Assembly (NCBI GenBank): GCA_027491255.1 | Contig: JAIXWM010000175.1 | Span: 32,870-96,869, forward strand | Source: Rubrivivax sp. | GTDB taxonomy: Bacteria > Pseudomonadota > Gammaproteobacteria > Burkholderiales > Burkholderiaceae_C | Direction: 5' to 3' | DNA: 64,000 bases | Part shown: piece by piece, positions 26,541 to 37,206 of the stretch | Layout of the letters: each line of letters opens with the position of its first letter | How positions within the stretch are numbered: position 1 is the stretch's first letter | The notes under the pieces: generated by a model | Databases searched by the model: none | What the model saw: the letters and a program-made list of their open reading frames with translations, nothing else | Told to the model about the DNA's origin: nothing | Position numbers and translations under genes: made by a program

Positions 26541-27307
26541 CAGTCGCGCAGCCAGATGGCCGCAGCCATGCGGCCCGTCACGCCATCGCGGCGAAACGAA
26601 TAGAAGCGGGCCACGTCCTCGACCGTGCACCATGGCCCGCCCGACACCCGCGTGACGCCGATGCGCGCCAAGCGCGCGCGCGCCAGCGCAGGCAGATCGG
26701 CCAGCCAGCGCGGGCGGCCGTCGGGGTGCTGGCGGGGCACGAAAGCCGCGCCGCCGCCAAAGGCTTCGAACACATCGGCGCCGACCTCGAATTGGCCTGG
26801 GCCGATGCATGGGCCGAGCCATGCGTGCAGTTCCCGCGGCAAGCACCGGGCCGCGGCAGCCACCGCCTCGACGGCAGCCTCGACGACACCGCCGGCCAGG
26901 CCGCGCCAGCCGGCATGCGCCGCGCCCACGGCCCGTCCGTTGCCCGCGGCCAGCAGCACGGGCAGGCAGTCGGCCACCTGAACCGTACACGCCACACCCG
27001 CAACAGCCGTCCAGGCGGCATCGGCCTGCACCGTGCCGGATTCAGGGATGGCCGCGGCGTCGACCGCGCGCGTGCCGTGCACCTGCCGCAGCCACACCGG
27101 GCGTGCCCCGATCGTCCGGCCGAAGACAGCCCGGTGCTCGGCCACCGTCCGTGCGTCGTCGCCGACGTGGTCACCCAGGTTCCAGCCTGCCCACGGGCCC
27201 GTGCTGCGACCGCCGGCGCGCGTGCTCATGAAAGCGCCCACCCGCGCAGGCGCCTCCCACTCCACCGCCAGGCCGGCGCCTGGCGCCCGGGCCGCCTCAG
27301 ACGGCAT
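26540..27307 (-). CDS. pgeF: Purine nucleoside phosphorylase/peptidoglycan editing factor, laccase-domain family
   Basis: A 255-residue YfiH/PgeF-type (formerly 'polyphenol oxidase') protein. The family's zinc site and core motifs are clear: 'LRQVHGTRAV' (first His), 'QVADCLPVLLA' (Cys) and 'GAAHAGWRGLAGGV' (second His). 'LGPCIGPGQFEVG' and 'FYSFRRDGVTGRMAA' follow. Known members act on purine nucleosides or correct peptidoglycan precursors carrying L-Ser. The ATG at 27307 overlaps the maiA stop by 11 bases, so the genes are coupled. Longer in-frame starts lie inside maiA and are unlikely. Confidence 0.9.
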   Translation of the reverse strand: MPSEAARAPGAGLAVEWEAPARVGAFMSTRAGGRSTGPWAGWNLGDHVGDDARTVAEHRAVFGRTIGARPVWLRQVHGTRAVDAAAIPESGTVQADAAWTAVAGVACTVQVADCLPVLLAAGNGRAVGAAHAGWRGLAGGVVEAAVEAVAAAARCLPRELHAWLGPCIGPGQFEVGADVFEAFGGGAAFVPRQHPDGRPRWLADLPALARARLARIGVTRVSGGPWCTVEDVARFYSFRRDGVTGRMAAAIWLRD

Positions 27308-27929
27308 CGGGGCAGGCTTCGGGCCGGGTCTTCTCGAAGGCGTCCAAGGACATGCAGGCGTCGAAGACGCGCATGACCTGCGGCACGTGGTCCAGTCGGC
27401 AGTCGAAACGCCGCGCGTTGAAGATCTGCGGCACGAGCACGCAGTCGGCCAGCGTCGGCGCATCGCCGTGGCAGAAGCGCGACGGCGATGCCAGAAGGCG
27501 CCGCTCGACGACCTCCAGCCCCGTTTCGACCCAGTGCCGGTACCAGCGGTCCTTTTCCTCTTCGGCCACCTTCAGCGACTGCACCAGGTAGCGAAGTACG
27601 CGCAGGTTGTTCAGCGGGTGGATCTCGCAGGCGATGTCGAGCGCGAGCGAGCGCACCCGCGCCCGGCCGGGCGCGTCCCGCGGCAGCAACGCCGGCTCGG
27701 GGTGGGTCTCGTCAAGATACTCGATGATGGCCAGAGACTGCGTCAGCACCTGATCGCCGTCGCGCAGCAGCGGCACCAGGCGCGCTGCCGACACCTCGGC
27801 ATAGGACGGTGCCAACTGCTCGTTGCGCTGAAGGTGCACCGATCGGTAGTCGTAGTCCAGGCCCTTGAGCGCGAGCGCGATGCGCACGCGGTACGAGGCC
27901 GACGAGCGGAAGTAGTTGAAAAGCTCCAT
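27297..27929 (-). CDS. maiA: Maleylacetoacetate/maleylpyruvate isomerase (zeta-class GST)
   Basis: A 210-residue zeta-class glutathione transferase that isomerises the cis double bond of maleylacetoacetate (tyrosine/homogentisate route) or maleylpyruvate (gentisate route). The N-terminal 'YFRSSASYRVRIALALKG' includes the glutathione-activating SSxxSxRVRxAL-type motif, and 'QSLAIIEYLDETHPEPALLP' is the usual thioredoxin-fold end. The C-terminal half is helical. No homogentisate or gentisate dioxygenase gene is next to it, so the pathway cannot be chosen from context. It shares a short overlap with pgeF. Confidence 0.88.
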   Translation of the reverse strand: MELFNYFRSSASYRVRIALALKGLDYDYRSVHLQRNEQLAPSYAEVSAARLVPLLRDGDQVLTQSLAIIEYLDETHPEPALLPRDAPGRARVRSLALDIACEIHPLNNLRVLRYLVQSLKVAEEEKDRWYRHWVETGLEVVERRLLASPSRFCHGDAPTLADCVLVPQIFNARRFDCRLDHVPQVMRVFDACMSLDAFEKTRPEACPDAV

Positions 27930-28041
27930 GCGGGGCTCCGAAGTGGCAAGAAGCCGCCGGTCGGCGGCTGCCGGGGATGGGATTCGCGTTCATGATGCCA
28001 TGCCCGTGCCGCGGTCCGCGCCTGCTCGCTACACTGCGCCC

Positions 28042-28587
28042 ATGCTGACCCGTCCGCGCATCCGCCACTGCCGCGCCTGCGGTCATGAGGTGGCCTACCG
28101 GGTCCCGGCCGACGACAACCGGGAACGCGCCGTCTGCCTGAGCTGCCAGCATATCGACTACGAAAATCCGCTGAACGTCGTCGGCACCGTCCCGTTCTGG
28201 GAGGACCAGGTCCTGCTGTGCCGGCGCAACATCGAGCCCCGGCACGGATTCTGGACACTGCCCGCGGGCTTCATGGAACTCGGCGAGTCCACCGAAGCCG
28301 GCGCGCTGCGGGAAACCGACGAGGAAGCGGGCGCGCGGATCGAATTGCTGGGTCTGTTCTCGGTGCTGAACGTGGTGCGCGTCGGCCAGGTTCACCTGTA
28401 TTACCGGGCGCGCCTCGAGGACACGAACTTCGCCCCGGGTCCCGAGACCATCGAAGCCCGGCTCTTCCGGGAGGAAGAGATTCCCTGGGAGTCCCTGGCC
28501 TTCCGCACCGTGCGTGTCACCCTCGAGCGCTACTTCTCCGACCGGCGTTCCGGTCATTTCGGCATCCACTGCGCCGACATCGGCTGA
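28042..28587 (+). CDS. NUDIX hydrolase with N-terminal zinc ribbon
   Basis: A 181-residue pyrophosphohydrolase. The first 40 residues form a zinc ribbon (two CxxC pairs: Cys11/Cys14 and Cys33/Cys36). The Nudix box 'GFMELGESTEAGALRETDEE' sits near residue 76 with the REtxEE core intact, though the position before x-E-E is Thr where a hydrophobic residue is common. Members with this ribbon hydrolyse ADP-ribose, NADH or related nucleotide diphosphates; the substrate is not decidable here. The 3' end overlaps the convergent GGDEF/EAL gene by 34 bases. Confidence 0.85.
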   Translation: MLTRPRIRHCRACGHEVAYRVPADDNRERAVCLSCQHIDYENPLNVVGTVPFWEDQVLLCRRNIEPRHGFWTLPAGFMELGESTEAGALRETDEEAGARIELLGLFSVLNVVRVGQVHLYYRARLEDTNFAPGPETIEARLFREEEIPWESLAFRTVRVTLERYFSDRRSGHFGIHCADIG

Positions 28588-30278
28588 CCTGCCGTGGCGC
28601 TCTGGCGCCCGACAGTTCCGAAAGCATCACCGGACGCTGCCACTGCCTGACCGCTGACCGTGTCGAACCCCGCCTCACGAAGCCACGCAGTATCGGCAGG
28701 GTCTGTGACCTCCCGGGCATGCAGCCCGCAGCCAAGCGCCTTCGCCAACAGGGACAGTTGCCAGACCAATGCCAGGGCGCCGGCATCCGACCCGGCCTGA
28801 CGCAGGAAGCGCACGTCCACGGACACCTGGCTCACCCCCAGATCGGCCAACGCGTGCAGCCAAGGCCAGGAACCGCCACGCAACAAGAGCGACACCGTGG
28901 CGCCCGCGGCAGCCCAAGGCAGCACCGCCGCGCGCAGCGCTGCCATCGTGAGCGGAGGGACGGCCTCGATTTCCAGCGTCAGCCCCGCTGCAGCCACCGG
29001 CATGGCGACCAGGCGGCGGGTCACGCTCGCCACGAAGTCGGCGTCGACCGCCGAGGCTGCGGACAGCGGCACGATGAGCCGGCCCGCAGGCGAGACCTCG
29101 CCAAGCGCCAGCACGACGGTGGCGAGTTCGGCCTGCGCCAGCAAGCCTGCCGGGCCGAGCCGGGGGCGCCAGCGACGCGGCCCGAGCCAGGCCTCGCCCG
29201 CCGTACTGCGCAATCGCAGCGCGCACAAGCGCGCCACGGCTTGGCCCGCTGGGTCGACGACCGGCGCGAAGCCGAGAGCCAATTCGCCCGCCGGGCCGCA
29301 GGCCATTCGCCACAGCTCGCCGGCGTCGACGTCCTCGCCAGGCGCCGGACGGGATCCCATGCGGGCGCCGGATGCGCCTCGCACAGCCGGATTGAAGGCA
29401 CCGGCCTCCACCTGCGCGAGCATCTCGTCGGCCTGGGCCAGTGCCTGGGACGCATCGCAGGCACGCAGCGCATCGACGCCCGCCACCAGCATCTCGGCGC
29501 CGCCGGAACTCGCTTTGGCAGCCGGTTCGAGCGCACTGTGCAGCGCAGCCGCCGTTTCCTCGGCCAGACCGGCGACAGGCAGCAGCAGGGCGAAGTCGCC
29601 GCCCGCCAGCCGGCCCGCGAGCGCGCCGGGCACCCGGTCGTGGTAACTCCTCAGGGCGCCGCCGACAGCCGCCAGCAGCCCGTCGCCGGCCTCGCGCCCG
29701 GACCGCCGGTTGAGCCGATCGAGCCCCCGCACGCGCAGAAGCAGCAAGGCGCCGGCAGGATCGGGCGAAAGGTCTGGACCCGCGAGCACCCCTGCGCCGA
29801 GGTGCACATCGAGACCCGCCACGAAGCCGCGTCGGCTCGGCAAGCCCGTCAGCGGGTCGGTGCGAACCTGACGCCACAGGCGTTCCAGCAAGTCCTGCTG
29901 GGCCCGAAGCCAGGCCCGGCGCTCGCCCTCGATACGCGTCAGGCGATCCGGATCGCGCGCCCCTGGGCGGCGCAGCCTGTCCGGATGAATCAAGAGCGCA
30001 TCACCGTCAACGTTGCGCTGCGGACGGCACGGTCCGTCATCTGCACGCCGAAGCCGATGTCGCTGCGGCCAAGAAAGCGCCGCCGCGCCGACGAGGCACC
30101 CGGCCAGGAAAGCCAGCAGCCACATTCCGGTGGTCCGCAGCGCGACGAGTTCCGCCGCAGAAGCTGCCAACGGCAGTGCCATACCACCGCTGACCAAGAA
30201 AGGCCGGACGGCGCGGCCGAAGGCAGCCGCCGTTACGCCACCGGCATCAACAAACTCAGGATCAGCCCTTCGATTCAT
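28554..30278 (-). CDS. Membrane protein with degenerate GGDEF and EAL domains
   Basis: About 574 residues. Two hydrophobic stretches near the N-terminus are followed by a coiled basic linker, then a GGDEF-like domain beginning at 'RTDPLTGLPSRRGF'. Its active-site loop reads AGGDF instead of GG(D/E)EF. The C-terminal third resembles an EAL fold, but the EAL signature is reduced to 'LEIEAV' and most metal ligands are not recognisable. Both enzymatic activities are therefore doubtful; a c-di-GMP-binding or scaffold role like LapD/CdgI-type proteins is plausible. The start is uncertain: ATG 30278 is used, and the frame is open to 30413. Convergent with, and overlapping, the NUDIX gene. Confidence 0.65.
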   Translation of the reverse strand: MNRRADPEFVDAGGVTAAAFGRAVRPFLVSGGMALPLAASAAELVALRTTGMWLLAFLAGCLVGAAALSWPQRHRLRRADDGPCRPQRNVDGDALLIHPDRLRRPGARDPDRLTRIEGERRAWLRAQQDLLERLWRQVRTDPLTGLPSRRGFVAGLDVHLGAGVLAGPDLSPDPAGALLLLRVRGLDRLNRRSGREAGDGLLAAVGGALRSYHDRVPGALAGRLAGGDFALLLPVAGLAEETAAALHSALEPAAKASSGGAEMLVAGVDALRACDASQALAQADEMLAQVEAGAFNPAVRGASGARMGSRPAPGEDVDAGELWRMACGPAGELALGFAPVVDPAGQAVARLCALRLRSTAGEAWLGPRRWRPRLGPAGLLAQAELATVVLALGEVSPAGRLIVPLSAASAVDADFVASVTRRLVAMPVAAAGLTLEIEAVPPLTMAALRAAVLPWAAAGATVSLLLRGGSWPWLHALADLGVSQVSVDVRFLRQAGSDAGALALVWQLSLLAKALGCGLHAREVTDPADTAWLREAGFDTVSGQAVAASGDAFGTVGRQSATAGQPMSAQWMPK

Positions 30279-30585
30279 CAGGAATGGGGCAGCAGCCGGT
30301 AGACCTGCGCGCAGGGGGCGACCAGGCAGCATCGGTAAGGGGCAACAGCGCAGCACCCGGATCTTGCGGGCCCAAGCCGCGGCCCGCCTTGAGGAAACCG
30401 AGCCTGGCTGCAACTCTGGCGCAAGCGAGCGACACGCTTGTCTACCAGGGCGCTCGGCTTTTCACTGCAGACCCGGTCCCCACTAGGTGCATACTTCGTC
30501 CGGTGTGCACATTCGACGTCGGCGCGCGCGCAGCGGCCGCAGCCGACGCCTGGGAAACCCGCCGCTGAAACCCGAGGACTCCGAC
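30279..30585. other. Divergent intergenic region, GGDEF/EAL gene versus HiPIP gene
   Basis: 307 bases that must hold the promoters of both divergent genes. The minus frame is open back to 30413, so part may belong to the membrane protein if an upstream start is used. GAGG lies about 8 bases before the HiPIP ATG. No convincing -35/-10 pair, operator or hairpin is seen. Confidence 0.4.
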
Positions 30586-30891
30586 ATGCAAACCCGCCGC
30601 CAATTCATCCAGATCGTCCCCGTCGCCGGCGCGACGCTGATGGCCGGGCGCGAAGCTCTGGCCCAGGCCAAGCTCGAAGAGAACGACGCCCAGGCGAAGG
30701 CCCTGGGTTACGCGCACGACGCGACCAAGGTCGACGCAAAGAAGCAGCCCAAGTGGGCCAAGGGCCAGACCTGCGCCAACTGCCAGCTCTTCCAGGGCAA
30801 GGCGTCTGACGCCTGGGGCGGCTGCCCGCTCTTCGGCGGCAAGCAGGTCAATGCCAAGGGCTGGTGCAACGCCTGGGTCAAGAAGGCCTGA
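30586..30891 (+). CDS. High-potential iron-sulfur protein (HiPIP), Tat-exported
   Basis: A 101-residue precursor. Residues 1-27 are a Tat signal ('RRQFIQIVPVAGATLM', cleavage near ALAQA). The mature protein has the four cluster ligands Cys63, Cys66, Cys80 and Cys94 with the spacing C-x2-C-x13-C-x13-C. 'CANCQLFQG' and 'GGCPLF' are typical of HiPIP. It carries electrons at high potential in the periplasm, from cytochrome bc1 to oxidases or photosynthetic reaction centres in Rubrivivax-like bacteria. It is a single-gene unit with a strong hairpin 43 bases after the stop. Confidence 0.93.
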   Translation: MQTRRQFIQIVPVAGATLMAGREALAQAKLEENDAQAKALGYAHDATKVDAKKQPKWAKGQTCANCQLFQGKASDAWGGCPLFGGKQVNAKGWCNAWVKKA

Positions 30892-30934
30892 GCGCGTGAT
30901 TCAATGGTCGGCCCGCACGGGGTCGGCACGACGA

Positions 30935-30960
30935 AAAGGGCCCCACGGGGCCCTTTCTCA
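30935..30960. terminator. Bidirectional terminator between the HiPIP gene and lpdA
   Basis: Perfect 10-base inverted repeat (30935-30944 with 30947-30956) whose arms start in AAA and end in TTT, giving a U-tract in both directions. It lies between convergent genes, so it probably ends both transcripts. Confidence 0.8.
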
Positions 30961-31016
30961 TTTCCGACAGGCGCAGCAACCGCCGACGTCCGCCTGACAG
31001 CGACTCGAGATCTCGA

Positions 31017-32876
31017 TTACTTTCGCATCGGCGGCAAGTCGGTGCAAGAACCGTGCGCGGCCTCCGCCGCCAGGCCGATGCTCTCGCCCAGCGTCGGGTG
31101 CGGATGGATGGTCTTGCCGATGTCGACCTCGTCGGCGCCCATCTCGATGGCCAGCGCGACCTCGCCGATCATGTCGCCGGCATGCGTGCCGACGATGCCA
31201 CCGCCCAGGATGCGATGCGACTCGGCGTCGAACAGCAGCTTGGTGAAACCTTCGTCGCGCCCGTTGGCGATCGCGCGGCCCGAGGCCGTCCACGGGAACA
31301 GCCCCTTCTTCACCGCGATGCCCTTGGCCTTGGCCTCGTCCTCGGTCAGGCCGACCCAGGCGACCTCGGGGTCGGTGTAGGCCACGCTCGGGATCACGCG
31401 CGCGTCGAAGCGCGCCTTCGCATCACCCGCCGCGACCTCGGCCGCCACGTGCGCCTCGTGCACCGCCTTGTGGGCGAGCATGGGCTGGCCGACGATGTCG
31501 CCGATGGCGTAGATGTGCGGCACGTTGGTGCGCATCTGCACGTCCACCGGGATGAAGCCGCGCTCGTTGACGACGACGCCCGCCTTGTCGGCGCCGATCT
31601 TGCGTCCGTTCGGGCTGCGGCCCACGGCTTGCAGCACGAGGTCGTACACCCCTTCGCTGCGCTGCCCGTCCAGGCCCTCGAACTGCACGCGGATGCCGTC
31701 AGCCGTGGCCTCGGCCCCGACCGTCTTCGTCTTCAGCCGGATGTTGTCGAAGCGGCGCGCGTTCATCTTCTGCCAGACCTTGACGAGGTCGCGGTCGGCG
31801 CCCTGCATGAGACCGTCCAACATCTCGACGACATCCAGCCGGGCCCCAAGGGTGGAGTAGACCGTGCCCATCTCCAGGCCGATGATGCCGCCGCCGATGA
31901 CGAGCATCTTCTTCGGCGCCTGGCGCAGTTGCAGCGCGCCGGTGGAGTCGACGATGCGCGGGTCTTCGGGCAGGAAGGGCAGCCGCACCGCCTGGGATCC
32001 GGCGGCGATGATGCACTGCGCGAACTGGATCACCTGGCTGCGGCCGGTCTTGCCCTGGCCGTCGCCGATGGTCTCCTCGACGGCGACATGGTGCGGGCCG
32101 ACGAAGGCCCCGTAGCCGCGCACGACGGTGACCTTGCGCATCTTGGCCATCGCCGCCAGGCCACCGGTGAGCTTGCCCACGACCTTGTTCTTGTGCGCGA
32201 GCAGGCGGCCCAGGTCGACCTGCGGCGCACCGAAGGTGATGCCCAGGTCGGCGAAGTGGCTGACCTCGTCCATCACCGCGGCCACGTGCAGCAGCGCCTT
32301 GCTCGGAATGCAGCCCACGTTCAGGCACACGCCGCCCAGCGTCGCGTAGCGCTCGATGAGCACGACCTTCAGGCCCAGGTCGGCGGCGCGGAAGGCGGCC
32401 GAGTAGCCGCCCGGGCCGGCGCCCAGCACCAGCAGGTCACACTCGAGGTCGGCCGCGCCGGTGTAGGCGGTGGCCGGCGCTGCGGCGGTGCCCGCCCGCC
32501 CTGAAACTGTCGAAGGGCTTGCAGCGGGGGCTTGGACGGGCTCAGCCCGAACGGGGGATGCGGTCGGCGCGGTGGCAGCGGCCACCGAGGCGCCAGTCGC
32601 CGGCGCGGACGGCGCCATCGGCGCAGAAGCGCCCGCTGTCGCTGCCTCGAGCAGCAGCAGCAACGATCCCTCGCTGATCTTGTCGCCGAGCGCGACCTTC
32701 AACTCCTTGACGACGCCGGCGGCCGAAGACGGGATCTCCATCGAGGCCTTGTCGCTCTCCACCGTGACGAGGCTCTGGTCGACGCGCACGGCATCGCCGG
32801 GCTTGACGAGCAGCTCGATCACGGCCACTTCCTTGAAATCGCCGATGTCCGGCACCTTGACTTCGATGAGCGCCAT
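31017..32876 (-). CDS. lpdA: Dihydrolipoyl dehydrogenase (E3) with N-terminal lipoyl domain
   Basis: A 619-residue E3 of the pyruvate dehydrogenase complex. Residues 1-80 are a lipoyl domain with the modified Lys in 'VESDKASMEIP'. A long Ala/Pro/Thr linker (about 82-145) precedes the flavoprotein disulfide reductase, with FAD motif 'LVLGAGPGGYSAAFRAADLG' and the redox disulfide in 'GGVCLNVGCIPSK'. 'VIGGGIIGLEMG' binds NAD, and the C-terminal HxxxxE reads 'HPHPTLGES'. It reoxidises E2-bound dihydrolipoamide with NAD+. It is the third gene of aceE-aceF-lpdA, 36 bases after aceF. The lipoyl-E3 fusion is common in betaproteobacteria and Neisseria. Confidence 0.96.
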   Translation of the reverse strand: MALIEVKVPDIGDFKEVAVIELLVKPGDAVRVDQSLVTVESDKASMEIPSSAAGVVKELKVALGDKISEGSLLLLLEAATAGASAPMAPSAPATGASVAAATAPTASPVRAEPVQAPAASPSTVSGRAGTAAAPATAYTGAADLECDLLVLGAGPGGYSAAFRAADLGLKVVLIERYATLGGVCLNVGCIPSKALLHVAAVMDEVSHFADLGITFGAPQVDLGRLLAHKNKVVGKLTGGLAAMAKMRKVTVVRGYGAFVGPHHVAVEETIGDGQGKTGRSQVIQFAQCIIAAGSQAVRLPFLPEDPRIVDSTGALQLRQAPKKMLVIGGGIIGLEMGTVYSTLGARLDVVEMLDGLMQGADRDLVKVWQKMNARRFDNIRLKTKTVGAEATADGIRVQFEGLDGQRSEGVYDLVLQAVGRSPNGRKIGADKAGVVVNERGFIPVDVQMRTNVPHIYAIGDIVGQPMLAHKAVHEAHVAAEVAAGDAKARFDARVIPSVAYTDPEVAWVGLTEDEAKAKGIAVKKGLFPWTASGRAIANGRDEGFTKLLFDAESHRILGGGIVGTHAGDMIGEVALAIEMGADEVDIGKTIHPHPTLGESIGLAAEAAHGSCTDLPPMRK

Positions 32877-32912
32877 GGCTTTCGACCTCTCGCGTTCAGG
32901 GCCCGTGGGCGG

Positions 32913-34316
32913 TCAGAGCATGATGCGGCGGAAGTCCGCCAGCAGCTGCCCGAGGTAGACGTTGAAGCGCGCGGCCGCCGCGCCGTCGATGACACGGTGG
33001 TCCCAGGTCAGCGACAGCGGCAGCATCAGGCGCGGCGCAAAGGCCTTGCCGTCCCACTTGGGCTCCATCTGGCTCTTGCACACACCCAGGATCGCGACCT
33101 CGGGCGCGTTGATGATGGGCGTGAAATAGCGCCCGCCGATGCCGCCCAGGCTCGAGATCGTGAAGGTCGCCCCGCTCATGTCGGCCGGGCCGAGCTTGCC
33201 GTCGCGCGCCTTCTTCGCCAGCTCGGCCGTCTCCTGGCTGATCTGCAGCACGCCCTTGCGGTCGGCGTCCTTGATCACCGGCACCATCAGGCCGTTGGGG
33301 GTGTCGGCGGCGAAGCCGATGTGCCAGTAGTTCTTGTAGACCAGCGCGTCGCCGTCGAGCGAGCTGTTGAATTCGGGGTACTTCTTCAGGGCCGCGACGC
33401 AGGCCTTGATCAGGAAGGCGAGCATCGTGACCTTGACGCCGGCCTTCTCGTTCTCCTTGTTGACCTGCAGGCGGAAGGCCTCGAGCTCGGTGATGTCGGC
33501 ATCGTCGTGGTTCGTGACGGCCGGGATCATCACCGCGTTGCGCAGCAGGTTGGCGCCGCTGATCTTCTTGATGCGGCCCAGCTCCTTGCGCTCGACCGGG
33601 CCGAACTTGGCGAAGTCGACCTTGGGCCAGGGGATGAGCCCGAGCTCGCCGCCCCCGGTGGCAGCCGCCGGCGCCGCCTTGGCTGCAGCCACGAAGCCGG
33701 CGATCGCGCGGGTCTGCGCGCCGCCGGCCATCACTGCCTTGGTGAAAGCCTGCACGTCGTGCTGGGTGATGCGGCCCTTGGGCCCGGTGCCACTGACTTC
33801 CTCCAGCGGCACACCGAGCTCACGCGCGAAGCGCCGCACCGAGGGCGAGGCGTAGGGCAGGCCTCGCGCCGGCACGGTCGTCGGCTCGTGCGCGGGCAAC
33901 GTCGCGGCAACGGCGGCGGTGGCCACGGGGGCGGGCGTTGCAGCCGCCACCAGCACCTCGGCCGCAGCCGGCGCCGCCGCGGGGTCTGCCGGTGCACCGG
34001 CAGGCGCTGCCGGGGCCGCAGTCGCTGAAGCCGCCACCACTGGCGCGGTCGAAGCGGCAGGCGCCACCGCCGGCGCCCCCACCGCCTCGAGCAGCAGCAG
34101 CAGGGAACCCTCGCCGACCTTGTCGCCGAGAGCGACCTTGAGCTCGCGCACCACACCAGCAGCCGAGGACGGGATCTCCATCGACGCCTTGTCGGACTCC
34201 ACCGTGATCAGCGACTGATCCACCGCCACCGTGTCGCCGGGCTTGACCAGCAGTTCGATGACGGCGACTTCCTTGAAGTCCCCGATGTCGGGGACCTTGA
34301 CTTCAACCAGAGCCAT
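32913..34316 (-). CDS. aceF: Pyruvate dehydrogenase E2, dihydrolipoyl acetyltransferase
   Basis: A 467-residue E2 core. There is one N-terminal lipoyl domain (1-80, Lys in 'VESDKASMEIP') and an Ala/Pro/Val linker to about 155. A peripheral-subunit-binding domain follows ('ASPSVRRFARELGVPLEEV', about 159-195), then the catalytic trimer domain ending in 'TWDHRVIDGAAAARF' with the active-site His. It has one lipoyl domain against three in E. coli; the other copy is carried by LpdA. The start at 34316 has AGGAGA upstream, 30 bases after aceE. Confidence 0.96.
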   Translation of the reverse strand: MALVEVKVPDIGDFKEVAVIELLVKPGDTVAVDQSLITVESDKASMEIPSSAAGVVRELKVALGDKVGEGSLLLLLEAVGAPAVAPAASTAPVVAASATAAPAAPAGAPADPAAAPAAAEVLVAAATPAPVATAAVAATLPAHEPTTVPARGLPYASPSVRRFARELGVPLEEVSGTGPKGRITQHDVQAFTKAVMAGGAQTRAIAGFVAAAKAAPAAATGGGELGLIPWPKVDFAKFGPVERKELGRIKKISGANLLRNAVMIPAVTNHDDADITELEAFRLQVNKENEKAGVKVTMLAFLIKACVAALKKYPEFNSSLDGDALVYKNYWHIGFAADTPNGLMVPVIKDADRKGVLQISQETAELAKKARDGKLGPADMSGATFTISSLGGIGGRYFTPIINAPEVAILGVCKSQMEPKWDGKAFAPRLMLPLSLTWDHRVIDGAAAARFNVYLGQLLADFRRIML

Positions 34317-34346
34317 GTGATCGTCTCCTTGCCGGGCCGACGCCGC

Positions 34347-37058
<2,712 letters not shown>

Positions 37059-37206
37059 GCTCGGTCTCCTCGTTCTGCGGCGGCTTTGAGCGAATGGACG
37101 AAGTGTCGCACATCTCCACCATATTTCAAATAGTGGCTTTACATTTCACATTGTGCAATACCACCCAGCACCTCACATCCATCGCCCCGGATAATCTCCA
37201 TCACCG
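37059..37206. promoter_or_regulatory. Divergent control region, aceE versus histidine kinase
   Basis: 148 bases, with an AT-rich core (about 37118-37166) that contrasts with the surrounding GC. It contains an imperfect inverted repeat in the stretch 37119-37138 (CCAC...ATATTT with AAATAGTGG) and a second symmetrical stretch, TTTCACATTGTGCAA (37144-37158). Either could be a regulator site controlling both directions. I cannot name the regulator; a GntR-type (PdhR-like) or the neighbouring response regulator are possibilities. Confidence 0.4.
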
